From a candidate division KSB1 bacterium (GTDB lineage Bacteria; Zhuqueibacterota; Zhuqueibacteria; Thermofontimicrobiales; Thermofontimicrobiaceae), in NCBI GenBank assembly GCA_034506395.1, contig JAPDPQ010000013.1, positions 1 through 64,000 of the forward strand: a stretch of 64,000 nt of DNA, written 5' to 3'. How positions within the stretch are numbered: position 1 is the first letter of the stretch; each line of letters begins with the position of its first letter. Positions 56,023-64,000 of the stretch are shown here, in pieces. The notes beneath the pieces are model-generated. The model was not told where the DNA came from, searched no databases, and saw nothing but the letters and a program-made list of their open reading frames with translations. Made by a program: the position numbers and the translations under genes.

Positions 56023-58500
56023 TTAATTGGCGACCTCATCAATATCATCTGGATTGGTGTCAATGGGCTCGGTGGTTCGCTTGCCAACCTCGATGAAATC
56101 CAGCGCGTCCCCTTTTTTCCTGACTTGAATTCGACTTCCATCGGAGAAATTGCCGCGAAGGATCTCCTCTGCAATCGGGTCTTCGATATAGCGCTGGATG
56201 GTCCGCTTTAGCGGCCGCGCTCCAAATACTGGGTCAAATCCCTTCTCTGCTATGAATTCTTTGGCGCCCTTCGTGAGTTGGATTTGAATATCCCGATCCG
56301 CCACTTTCTCGAGCATCTCCTCCACCACGATATCCACAATCTTAACCATATCCTCTTTGCTCAAATGGCGAAATACCACGATTTCATCAACCCGATTAAG
56401 AAACTCTGGATTGAAAACCCGTTTGACTTCATCCATGATCCTATTTTTCATGGATTCATAATCAGCTTGTTCATCGCCTTTCGCAAAACCAATTCCGCCG
56501 CCTTGCCGAATTTGGCGAGCGCCAATGTTAGAAGTCATGATCAAGATCGTGTTTTTGAAGTCGATCCGTCGTCCCAAACTGTCGGTGATCCGGCCTTCAT
56601 CCAAGATTTGAAGCAAGATATTGAACACATCGGGATGCGCTTTTTCGATTTCATCGAACAATACCACAGAATAGGGATGGCGTCGGACCTTCTCAGTGAG
56701 CTGACCACCCTCTTCATACCCCACATAACCGGGAGGGGCTCCAATGAGCCGCGACACAGCAAATTTTTCCATGTATTCGGACATATCAATGCGGATCAGC
56801 GCATCCTCATTTTCGAACAGGTAAGCCGCCAGCTCTTTCGCCAATTGCGTCTTGCCAACGCCTGTGGGTCCCAGAAAGATGAACGAGCCGATCGGTCGAT
56901 TCGGATCTTTGAGGCCAGCGCGAGTCCGCTGAATCGCCCGACTCAGTTTGGCGATAACTTCATCCTGCCCAACGATCCGTTTCTTGAGTTCATTCTCCAT
57001 CCCAAGCAATCGCTCTGATTCGGATTGCGCCACTTTCTTGACTGGGATGCCGGTCATCATGGAGACCACCTCAGCGATGTCCTGCTCGGTGACCGTAGCG
57101 ATCACTTTATTTTCGCTCTCTTGCCATTCTTTGCGCGCAGCCTCCAGCTTTCGGGCCAGGCGCTTCTCCTGATCCCGATAGATGGCTGCTTGCTCGAACT
57201 CTTGCGCCTTGATCACCGCATCCTTTTTCTGCTGGATCCGCTTGATCTCCTCCTCCAATTCCACAATTTCCTTGGGAACTACGATATTGGCCAAATGAAC
57301 CATCGCCCCGGTCTCATCGAGCACGTCGATAGCTTTATCTGGCAGGTATTTATCGGTAATATAGCGCTCTGAAAGCCGAACCGCTGCCTGAATGGCCGCG
57401 TCGGTGTACTTCACCTGATGATGCGCCTCATAACGATCTTTAAGTCCGTGCAGAATCGCTATCGTCTCTTCAGCGGAGGGCGGATCGACCATGATTTTCT
57501 GGAATCGTCGCTCCAACGCGCCATCTTTCTCGATGTACATGCGATATTCGTCAAGCGTGGTAGCGCCGATGCATTGCAGCTCACCTCGCGATAGAGCTGG
57601 CTTAAACATATTCGATGCATCGAGCGAGCCAGAGGCACTGCCAGCCCCGACGATGGTGTGCAGCTCATCAATGAACAGGATCACATCTTTGACGCGGATC
57701 AGCTCGTTCATGATCGCTTTCATCCGCTCTTCAAATTGACCGCGGTATTTGGTGCCAGCCACGATCGCGCCCAGGTCCAGGGTGACCAGCCGCTTATTAT
57801 GGAGCACTCGGGGCACTTGTTTATTGACGATCCGTATGGCCAGACCTTCGGCGATTGCGGTTTTGCCGACCCCAGGTTCACCGATGAGAACCGGATTATT
57901 TTTCTTCCGGCGGCTGAGGATCTGCGCCACCCGTCTGATCTCCTCTTCGCGGCCGATAATCGGGTCTAATTCGCCCTTTCGGGCTAACTCGGTCAAATCA
58001 CGCCCAAAATGGTCTAAGGCTGGGGTCTTGGAACGCTTTTGCCCCCCTTCTCGCACCGTCGGCGTCCCCCGCAAAATATTCTCCAATTCCTCTCTGACTA
58101 AGTCATAAGTGATGTCGAACGACAACAGCACCTGAGCCGCAACACCCTCCCGTTCTCGAACCAGCGCTAGCAGCAGGTGTTCGGTCCCAGTGACATCGGA
58201 TTTATAGCGTTCCGCTTCCATGTAGGCCATTTTCAAAATCTTTTCGGCCCGTTTTGTCAATGGAATATCGCCGATCGTCATGGTGTCGCCGGTAGTGCGG
58301 ACCGCATCCTCCACTGACCGCTTCAACTCGTCTATATCGCACCCCAGGTTCTTCAGTATTTCAATCGCTACCCCTTCGCCTTCTCGTATTAGGCCTAATA
58401 ATAAATGTTCTGTCCCTATATAATCATGACCCAGCCGTAAGGCCTCTTCTCGTGCATATTGCATCACTATTTGGACACGACTGGAAAAATTTTTCTTCAT
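56023..58500 (-). CDS. clpC: ATP-dependent Clp protease ATPase subunit ClpC
   Basis: An 825-residue AAA+ unfoldase that feeds substrates to ClpP. Two Clp-N repeats (1-145), the first nucleotide-binding domain with Walker A GEPGVGKT (207-214), a middle helical coiled coil with the UVR-like segment (about 420-455) typical of ClpC, and the second domain with GPTGVGKT (near 550) and the ClpP-docking region are all present. ATG 58500 has GGGAG upstream. No clpP gene is in the window. The neighbouring mcsA and mcsB suggest arginine-phosphorylated substrates. A promoter-like sequence overlaps the end of mcsB, so clpC may also be transcribed alone. Confidence 0.97.
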   Translation of the reverse strand: MKKNFSSRVQIVMQYAREEALRLGHDYIGTEHLLLGLIREGEGVAIEILKNLGCDIDELKRSVEDAVRTTGDTMTIGDIPLTKRAEKILKMAYMEAERYKSDVTGTEHLLLALVREREGVAAQVLLSFDITYDLVREELENILRGTPTVREGGQKRSKTPALDHFGRDLTELARKGELDPIIGREEEIRRVAQILSRRKKNNPVLIGEPGVGKTAIAEGLAIRIVNKQVPRVLHNKRLVTLDLGAIVAGTKYRGQFEERMKAIMNELIRVKDVILFIDELHTIVGAGSASGSLDASNMFKPALSRGELQCIGATTLDEYRMYIEKDGALERRFQKIMVDPPSAEETIAILHGLKDRYEAHHQVKYTDAAIQAAVRLSERYITDKYLPDKAIDVLDETGAMVHLANIVVPKEIVELEEEIKRIQQKKDAVIKAQEFEQAAIYRDQEKRLARKLEAARKEWQESENKVIATVTEQDIAEVVSMMTGIPVKKVAQSESERLLGMENELKKRIVGQDEVIAKLSRAIQRTRAGLKDPNRPIGSFIFLGPTGVGKTQLAKELAAYLFENEDALIRIDMSEYMEKFAVSRLIGAPPGYVGYEEGGQLTEKVRRHPYSVVLFDEIEKAHPDVFNILLQILDEGRITDSLGRRIDFKNTILIMTSNIGARQIRQGGGIGFAKGDEQADYESMKNRIMDEVKRVFNPEFLNRVDEIVVFRHLSKEDMVKIVDIVVEEMLEKVADRDIQIQLTKGAKEFIAEKGFDPVFGARPLKRTIQRYIEDPIAEEILRGNFSDGSRIQVRKKGDALDFIEVGKRTTEPIDTNPDDIDEVAN

Positions 58501-58586
58501 CCGTTACATCTCCCTGAAAAAGCTCGATAACAACTTTGTCAATTTAATTCTGTTCATTGGGTGATTGCTTTTATGTCACCGCTATT

Positions 58587-58615
58587 ATAATACAAAAAAA
58601 AAATTATAAATTCAA
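58587..58615 (-). promoter_or_regulatory. Sigma-70-like promoter before clpC
   Basis: On the minus strand TTGAAT (58615-58610) and TATTAT (58592-58587) are separated by 17 bases, mostly T residues. The -35 part lies just inside the 3' end of mcsB. The region is very AT-rich, which raises the chance of a false match. No CtsR- or CIRCE-type operator is visible. Confidence 0.4.
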
Positions 58616-59716
58616 TCTTTTTCTTATCAATTTTATTCTCAAAATATCTCGATCCTGAGCGCTCAGCGTCGCATGATTCAGCTTCTGTAAATGAGCGGGT
58701 TGAATCAACACGAGCAACTCATTAAATGTCCGATGATCGATCGGATCGATCAAACGCATAGATGAACCCAATTTTATCAGCGATAAGAGATTCACCGCTT
58801 CGACAGAATTGAGCATTCTAGCATATTTTATTGTGCCGATTGCCCGATAAACCTTGTCTTCAACCAGCAACGGGTTTTCTTGCAATAGGTCGTGGGAGGC
58901 TTGTTGCTCGAGTTGGATCAATTGTTCAGTCATATTTTCGATGCGCCGCATGATCGATTGTTCGGTTCGACCCAATGTCAATTGATTCGAAATTTGAAAG
59001 ATGTTGCCCAAAATGTCGCTTCCTTCGCCATAAAACCCGCGGATCGCTACCTCGCTTGGAGCGATTTCGCCAACGATTTTCTCAATCCTGCCTGAAAGCG
59101 CGAGAGCAGACAAGTGGATGAACACCGAAACCCTCATGCCAGTCCCAGTATTGGTTGGACAAGCTGTGAGATAACCGAATTGATCCGAATAGGCGAAGTT
59201 CAGCGTTCGGGCGAATGCATCATCGATGCGCCGCACCAATTGCCAGGTCCGTTCCAGCTCCAGCCCCGATTGCAACGCCTGGATGCGCAGGTGATCCTCT
59301 TCATTGATCATGATGCTGATCATTTCATCTGGACCGATGATCAAACCACACGGTCGTTCCAGTTTCATGAATTGTGGGCTGATCAACCGGCGTTCCATCA
59401 GGAATTGACGATCCAGCTCCTCTAAGTCGCTCAGCCTAACAAAAACTGCACCCCTCAGTTCCTCGGTTTGTTCCAGACAATGTTCAATCATGTCCAGTAT
59501 CTCATTTAATTTCTCGGAGGGTGCGCGATTGGGGAAACCGAAATCTTTGAGATTTCGCGCAAGGCGGATTCGACAGGATATAACCAGGTCGGAATGCCGG
59601 CCGTCACCGAGCAACCAGCGCGGTGATTCTGGGAGGCTGGCCTCAATGAGCTGGTCAGTACTAGAACTGCTCACACCAGACAAATTGAACTTCATTTTGT
59701 TGGATTGTTTCGCCAT
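58604..59716 (-). CDS. mcsB: Protein-arginine kinase McsB
   Basis: It phosphorylates arginine residues on proteins; in Bacillus the mark targets them to ClpC-ClpP. The 370-residue protein belongs to the phosphagen kinase family. SCRIRLARN (47-55) and the nucleotide-binding NTGTGMRVSVFIHL are present, as are GSDILGNIFQISNQLTLGRTEQ and a C-terminal EDKVYRAIGTIKYARML. ATG 59716 is preferred and gives close to Bacillus length (363); the frame extends to TTG 59782 but without a ribosome binding site, and GTG near 59731 is also possible. It follows mcsA after a short gap and precedes clpC. Confidence 0.93.
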   Translation of the reverse strand: MAKQSNKMKFNLSGVSSSSTDQLIEASLPESPRWLLGDGRHSDLVISCRIRLARNLKDFGFPNRAPSEKLNEILDMIEHCLEQTEELRGAVFVRLSDLEELDRQFLMERRLISPQFMKLERPCGLIIGPDEMISIMINEEDHLRIQALQSGLELERTWQLVRRIDDAFARTLNFAYSDQFGYLTACPTNTGTGMRVSVFIHLSALALSGRIEKIVGEIAPSEVAIRGFYGEGSDILGNIFQISNQLTLGRTEQSIMRRIENMTEQLIQLEQQASHDLLQENPLLVEDKVYRAIGTIKYARMLNSVEAVNLLSLIKLGSSMRLIDPIDHRTFNELLVLIQPAHLQKLNHATLSAQDRDILRIKLIRKRLNL

Positions 59717-59787
59717 ATCAGAAATGCTCACTCCGTCAACCAAGGAAAGGATTCTCCTTTGCGTGCAATGAGCGAATCCCAATGGGT

Positions 59788-60291
59788 TTAGCCAGACAAA
59801 TTGGCTTCTATGTCTCGGATCCGATCCCGAAGTTTCGCGGCTCGCTCATAATTTTCATTCTGGATGGCCCGAGCAAGTTCTTTGCGAAGCCGCTCGATAT
59901 CTTCAACCGTGCCGGGTTGGCGCTGGCTCACCGGCCGGTTGCCAATGTGTTTATTGCTGCCATGCATCTTTCGCAGCAGATTTTTCAATGGTTCAGCAAA
60001 ACTTTCATAGCACTCGCTGCAACCTAACAGACCGCCGCTCTGGAATTCCTGCCATGTTAGTTCGCATTGGCGACATTTAAGGTCGAGCGTTTCCCGTCGC
60101 ATTGCTTCGGGCCATTCCCCCACAATGCCCAAAATCAAACCACCGATGATCTTGGGAAATGCGACCAGGGGATTGGTAAGCCCTTTCTCCTCCGCGCATA
60201 TTTTGCAGAGGTTCAGCTCTTTTTTCGTCTTATCCACCACCTGAGTGAATTTGATAGTTGCTTCGCGAATGCCGCAGATCTCACAGATCAT
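59788..60291 (-). CDS. mcsA: McsA, activator of the arginine kinase
   Basis: A 167-residue zinc-binding partner that activates McsB. Three of the usual CxxC pairs and a fourth are seen: C3-C6, C29-C32, C73-C76 and C91-C94. The C-terminal UVR domain (about 130-165, ERLRKELARAIQNENYERAAKLRDRI) is the signature of McsA, UvrB and UvrC. Its start overlaps the stop of lolD by four bases, so translation of lolD and mcsA is coupled. The lolD-mcsA overlap is an unusual association. Confidence 0.92.
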   Translation of the reverse strand: MICEICGIREATIKFTQVVDKTKKELNLCKICAEEKGLTNPLVAFPKIIGGLILGIVGEWPEAMRRETLDLKCRQCELTWQEFQSGGLLGCSECYESFAEPLKNLLRKMHGSNKHIGNRPVSQRQPGTVEDIERLRKELARAIQNENYERAAKLRDRIRDIEANLSG

Positions 60292-60995
60292 GAGCGATCA
60301 CCCTTGCTTTTATTGAATCGAACCCGACCATCGAACAATTCGATCACGCGATCGGCCTGATTTGCTAACTCCTGATTATGGGTAACGATAATCAAGGTTT
60401 GATGCAATTTGTGATTCAAATCCCAAAACAAGCGATGCAGCGACTCGGCTGCCTGACGGTCCAGGTTTCCTGACGGCTCATCAGCCAACAGCAATTTGGG
60501 CGAATTGATCAGGGCGCGAGCGACCGCCACCCGCTGTTGTTCACCGCCCGAGAGTTCGTTAGGACGATGGTCCAATCGCTCCTCCAATCCAACTTCAGTC
60601 AGCAGCTCAATGGCACGATTCCGAACCAGTACCTTATCAAGCCCAGCGATCAGGCCAGGGAGCATCACGTTCTCCAGCGCAGAAAATTCCGGTAATAAAT
60701 GATGGAACTGAAATACAAACCCCACCGATCTATTTCGGTAGGCAGCTAACTGCTGATCGTTATATTGAAAAATATCGATCCCGTCAATCAACACACGGCC
60801 CTTGGTGGGACGATCCAGCACGCCCAAAATATGCAACAACGTGCTCTTCCCCACTCCTGAGGGGCCCATGATCGCAACAACTTCGCCTTCATAAATTTCC
60901 AGATCGATGCCCTTCAGCACCTCGATCGTCCGCGAATCCAGGTAGTAGTTCTTATAGAGATTGTCTGTCAATACGATCCGATTTAAATTTCTCAT
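60288..60995 (-). CDS. lolD: ABC transporter ATP-binding protein, LolD-like
   Basis: A 235-residue ATPase of the MacB/LolD type. Walker A is GPSGVGKST, the ABC signature is [16 protein letters not shown] and Walker B is [21 protein letters not shown] is typical of LolD. It should power release of lipoproteins from the inner membrane with the permease encoded immediately upstream. The gap to that gene is three bases. FtsE-type or MacB-type function is a less likely alternative. Confidence 0.9.
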   Translation of the reverse strand: MRNLNRIVLTDNLYKNYYLDSRTIEVLKGIDLEIYEGEVVAIMGPSGVGKSTLLHILGVLDRPTKGRVLIDGIDIFQYNDQQLAAYRNRSVGFVFQFHHLLPEFSALENVMLPGLIAGLDKVLVRNRAIELLTEVGLEERLDHRPNELSGGEQQRVAVARALINSPKLLLADEPSGNLDRQAAESLHRLFWDLNHKLHQTLIIVTHNQELANQADRVIELFDGRVRFNKSKGDRS

Positions 60996-60998
60996 CGT

Positions 60999-62246
60999 TT
61001 ACTCATATCTAATCGCCTGCACCGGGTCCAGCTTTGCTGCTCTTCGCGATGGATAAATGGTCGCAAGAAAACAGATCAAAATCCCGGCGGCAGAAATCAT
61101 CAAAAAATCCAAAACTTTCATCTCAACTGGCAGTGCATTGATGAAATAAATATCCGATGGTAATGAGAACCAGCGGTAATGCAGTTGCGACCAGCATAGC
61201 ACATATCCGATCAAACATCCCAGAATGGTGCCAATCACCCCAGAAATGACCCCCTGAAAGACAAAGATCTTCATCACCGATTGCGAAGTCGCGCCGATCG
61301 ACTTCAAGATGCCGATCTCCCGTTTCTTTTCCATCACCACCATGATCAGCGTGCTGATGATATTAAACGCAGCGACCATGATGATCAGGCTGAGGATAAT
61401 AAAGGCGGCCCATTTTTCAATCTGCATCCAAGAAAATAAATTTTTATTCCGTTCGTACCACGTCTCGGCAGTGTACGGGTAGCCAAACGTATTGCTGATC
61501 TTTTGAGCCACGGACGACAGTAGCTCCAAATTCATCTTATCTAACATGATCTCGATGCCAGATACCTTGCCATCCATGCGAAAGAGCTGCTGACCGGCAG
61601 GGATCGATACGTATCCGAAATTGCGATCATAATCGTACAGGCCAGTCTCGAATAAGCCGGTCACCCGAAAAGCTTTGACCAGCGGCACTTGGGGCATGGC
61701 AATATTCTTGGTGTTGACAAAGCTGGCCAAAAAGATTTTATCATTGAGGTTAACGTCCAAATTCATGGCAAGGCTCTTGCCAAGGACGATCCCAGGTAAA
61801 GGATTCTCCCCCGCGACCAAAACCGTATCGAGATTCAGCTCTCCATAAATGATTTTGGTCCCCACGTCTGATACTTTTTTGGCCAGATCAACATCAATTC
61901 CTTTCACCAAGATCAGGTCTTTATTATCGCCATTGAGCACCATCGCCCGTTCTTGAATATACGGCGATAGGGCTTTGACGTGCTGGAACGTCTTGAGCTG
62001 CTCCATGAACTTCTCATAGTTCTCCACGCCCCGATAATGAAAGCTCCGGAACCGAATATGGGCATCGAAGCCGATGATCCGCGATCGGACCTCAGTCTCA
62101 AAACCGTTCATCACCGATAGCACAATGATCAACGCAGCCACTCCAATCGTGACCCCAGCGATGGAAAAATAGTTGATCAACGAAATAAAACCAGTTCGGC
62201 GCTTGGAACGAAAATATCGTTTTGCAATGAAAAATTCGTAAGACAT
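60999..62246 (-). CDS. Lipoprotein-releasing permease, LolC/LolE family
   Basis: A 415-residue inner-membrane protein with four membrane helices (one near residues 22-45, three in the C-terminal third) and a large periplasmic domain between them. SVMNGFETEVRSRIIG and IGILKSIGATSQSVMKIFVFQG are classical LolC/E motifs. Only one permease gene accompanies lolD, so the transporter is probably a homodimer of one subunit (LolF-like). The start ATG 62246 (MSYEFFIAKRYF) matches the family; the longer frame to 62321 does not. The neighbouring lysS gene is 130 bases upstream. Confidence 0.9.
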   Translation of the reverse strand: MSYEFFIAKRYFRSKRRTGFISLINYFSIAGVTIGVAALIIVLSVMNGFETEVRSRIIGFDAHIRFRSFHYRGVENYEKFMEQLKTFQHVKALSPYIQERAMVLNGDNKDLILVKGIDVDLAKKVSDVGTKIIYGELNLDTVLVAGENPLPGIVLGKSLAMNLDVNLNDKIFLASFVNTKNIAMPQVPLVKAFRVTGLFETGLYDYDRNFGYVSIPAGQQLFRMDGKVSGIEIMLDKMNLELLSSVAQKISNTFGYPYTAETWYERNKNLFSWMQIEKWAAFIILSLIIMVAAFNIISTLIMVVMEKKREIGILKSIGATSQSVMKIFVFQGVISGVIGTILGCLIGYVLCWSQLHYRWFSLPSDIYFINALPVEMKVLDFLMISAAGILICFLATIYPSRRAAKLDPVQAIRYE

Positions 62247-62375
62247 AATTGAGTTTTCTGATTTAATTTTATCATAGCATTGCTTTGCCCACTCCTGGTG
62301 CAAATCCGCATCATCTGGCAAGCGCTTTCAGCTTCATCAAATTTTCAACTGGACAAAGCTGTGCTGGAAAACGCA

Positions 62376-63866
62376 TCATTTTTCTGGCCGCATATGCGGG
62401 AAGAAGATGACATCCCGAATCGATGGTGAATCAGTGAGAATCATCACCAAACGATCGACGCCGACTCCCAACCCTGCGGTGGGCGGCATCCCATATTCCA
62501 AAGCACGGATGTAATCCTCATCCATCACATGCGCTTCTTCATTGCCAGCTCGTGCGAATTCTAATTGTTGTTCAAATCGAGCCCGCTGATCAATCGGGTC
62601 ATTCAGTTCAGAAAAAGCATTGCAAATCTCCTTGCCCGCGACGTAACCTTCAAATCGTTCCACCAAGCCCGGTTCACTGCGATGCTTTTTGGCCAGCGGG
62701 GACAATTCAATCGGATAGTCGACAATGAATGTTGGCTGGATGAGATGGGGCTCCACCAATTCGCTGAAAATCTCATCGATGATTTTGCCAACATCGGCCC
62801 CGGCCTCGATCGGGATATTTAATTTTTTAGCGATTGCCAGCAGTTCGGTCTTGCTTCGGCCAATGATCGGTTGCCCAGCATATTCGAATAAAATATCGGC
62901 CATCTTGCGGCGTGGCCAAGGCGGTGTAAAATCGATCTCATTCCCCTGATACACCAATCGCATGGTTCCATTTAACTGCTCAACAGTGGTACTGACCATG
63001 GTTTCCACAAGTTCCATCATGAAATTATAGTCCTGATAGGCCACATAAAGCTCAAGCATGGTAAATTCAGGATTGTGAAATCGATCGATCCCCTCATTGC
63101 GAAAATCTTTGCCAAATTCGAACACGCCCTCAAACCCGCCCACGATCAATCGCTTTAGATAGAGCTCATCCGCAATTCTGAGGTACAAGTCAATATCCAA
63201 AGCATTATGATGGGTGATAAAGGGGCGAGCGGCCGCACCGCCATAAAGCGGCTGAAGAATCGGAGTCTCTACCTCCAAATACCCTCTCGCTTCCAGGAAT
63301 TTTCGAATCAATTGAATGATGCGGCTTCGCTTAATGAATACCTGCCTCACCTCTGGATTGACGATCAGATCTACATAGCGCTGGCGATAGCGCATCTCTT
63401 TATCTGCAAATTCATCATAAACCAGTCGCTCGCCTTCTTCGATCTTTTCTTTCACGATCGGCAGCGTTCGCAGCGTCTTGGATAATAATTCGAACTGCTT
63501 CACTAAAATCGTTATTTCACCAGTTCGTGTCTTGAAGACCTCGCCTTTTACCCCAAGGATGTCCCCAATATCGATCAGATCGAATAGTTGAAATCGCTTC
63601 TCGCCGACTTGATCCTGGCGAACATAGATCTGGATGCGACCGCTGCTATCCATGATGTGGGCGAAGGCAGCCCGGCCATGTTTGCGAATGGACATCACCC
63701 TGCCCGCCACACTAACCGGTTTATTTTCGTAATTATCAAAATTCTGAAGAATATCTCCAGCAAAATGGGTTCGATCATAGCAATGAGGATACGGATTCAC
63801 CCCCATTTGGATGATCTGCTGCAGTTTTTCATAACGGATCTTTTGTAGCTCTGTTAATTCTTCCAC
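62376..63866 (-). CDS. lysS: Lysine--tRNA ligase (class II)
   Basis: It charges tRNA-Lys. The 496-residue protein has an N-terminal OB-fold anticodon-binding domain (about 45-150) and the class II core with motif 2 [18 protein letters not shown] and motif 3 [15 protein letters not shown]. All expected blocks are present and full length. It heads the lysS-lolC/E-lolD-mcsA-mcsB-clpC direction of transcription, an order in which lysS precedes lolC/E in many FCB genomes. In 63867-64000 I see only AT-rich sequence. Confidence 0.97.
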   Translation of the reverse strand: MEELTELQKIRYEKLQQIIQMGVNPYPHCYDRTHFAGDILQNFDNYENKPVSVAGRVMSIRKHGRAAFAHIMDSSGRIQIYVRQDQVGEKRFQLFDLIDIGDILGVKGEVFKTRTGEITILVKQFELLSKTLRTLPIVKEKIEEGERLVYDEFADKEMRYRQRYVDLIVNPEVRQVFIKRSRIIQLIRKFLEARGYLEVETPILQPLYGGAAARPFITHHNALDIDLYLRIADELYLKRLIVGGFEGVFEFGKDFRNEGIDRFHNPEFTMLELYVAYQDYNFMMELVETMVSTTVEQLNGTMRLVYQGNEIDFTPPWPRRKMADILFEYAGQPIIGRSKTELLAIAKKLNIPIEAGADVGKIIDEIFSELVEPHLIQPTFIVDYPIELSPLAKKHRSEPGLVERFEGYVAGKEICNAFSELNDPIDQRARFEQQLEFARAGNEEAHVMDEDYIRALEYGMPPTAGLGVGVDRLVMILTDSPSIRDVIFFPHMRPEK

Positions 63867-64000
63867 GAAGCATCTCCATCATTGATATTAAAGTAAATTT
63901 GTAAAACTAAAACATTGCGCGAAAATCGCACAAAAAAAATCATGACCAGATTAAAACTCTGACCTTCACTATTCCGAACAAAATAGCACATTGATCTTCA

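Overview
The window looks like a chromosomal segment of an uncultured Gram-negative bacterium, most likely of the FCB side of the tree (KSB1, Calditrichota or a related lineage). The reasons are an outer-membrane gene set (TamA/TamB, a LolCD-type lipoprotein transporter, a TonB-like protein) and two secreted proteins ending in type IX secretion (por) sorting domains. A firmicute-style mcsA-mcsB-clpC block and mevalonate-pathway genes (mvaD, idi) sit alongside. The taxonomic call is inference from gene content. I saw no rRNA, tRNA, CRISPR array, transposase or phage gene.

Layout. 1-5607, plus strand: a short Avd-like four-helix-bundle protein, a tandem array of palindromic 39-bp repeats forming the leader of aconitase, then a small membrane protein, a PsiE-family protein and CorA. 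5892-9475: a secreted M48 metalloprotease and a convergent radical SAM protein. 9591-20167: a large secreted glycosidase-like protein on the minus strand, divergent from tamB-tamA. 20331-21473: an RNA methyltransferase. 21726-34291, almost entirely minus strand: housekeeping clusters coaX-birA-xerD; a QueG-like iron-sulfur protein, an unknown protein and a cold-shock protein; rpe-PASTA protein-rsmB-fmt-def-yajC-tgt; and radA. 34528-46413: a lyxose isomerase, a radical SAM/winged-helix protein, a propeller-transglutaminase fusion, mvaD, idi, a secreted papain-like protease, a glycerophosphodiesterase, an alpha/beta hydrolase and glpD. 46485-47795: an unknown membrane-anchored protein.

48641-55071 is the most unusual part. 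A TonB-like protein with a non-canonical C-terminus is followed by five tightly spaced genes for secreted proteins of no family I recognise. Four of the five form two paralogous pairs, and the fourth and fifth share a PNYxNCW motif. This is the best candidate here for an undescribed cell-envelope system. Its end is marked by a rho-independent terminator at 55170-55196.

55321-63866: an isochorismatase-like hydrolase, then on the minus strand lysS, a LolC/E-type permease, lolD, mcsA, mcsB and clpC. The last three suggest protein-arginine phosphorylation linked to Clp proteolysis, here without ctsR in the visible neighbourhood. Intergenic regions carry several short dispersed inverted repeats, one of which forms the last codons of the lyxose isomerase gene.
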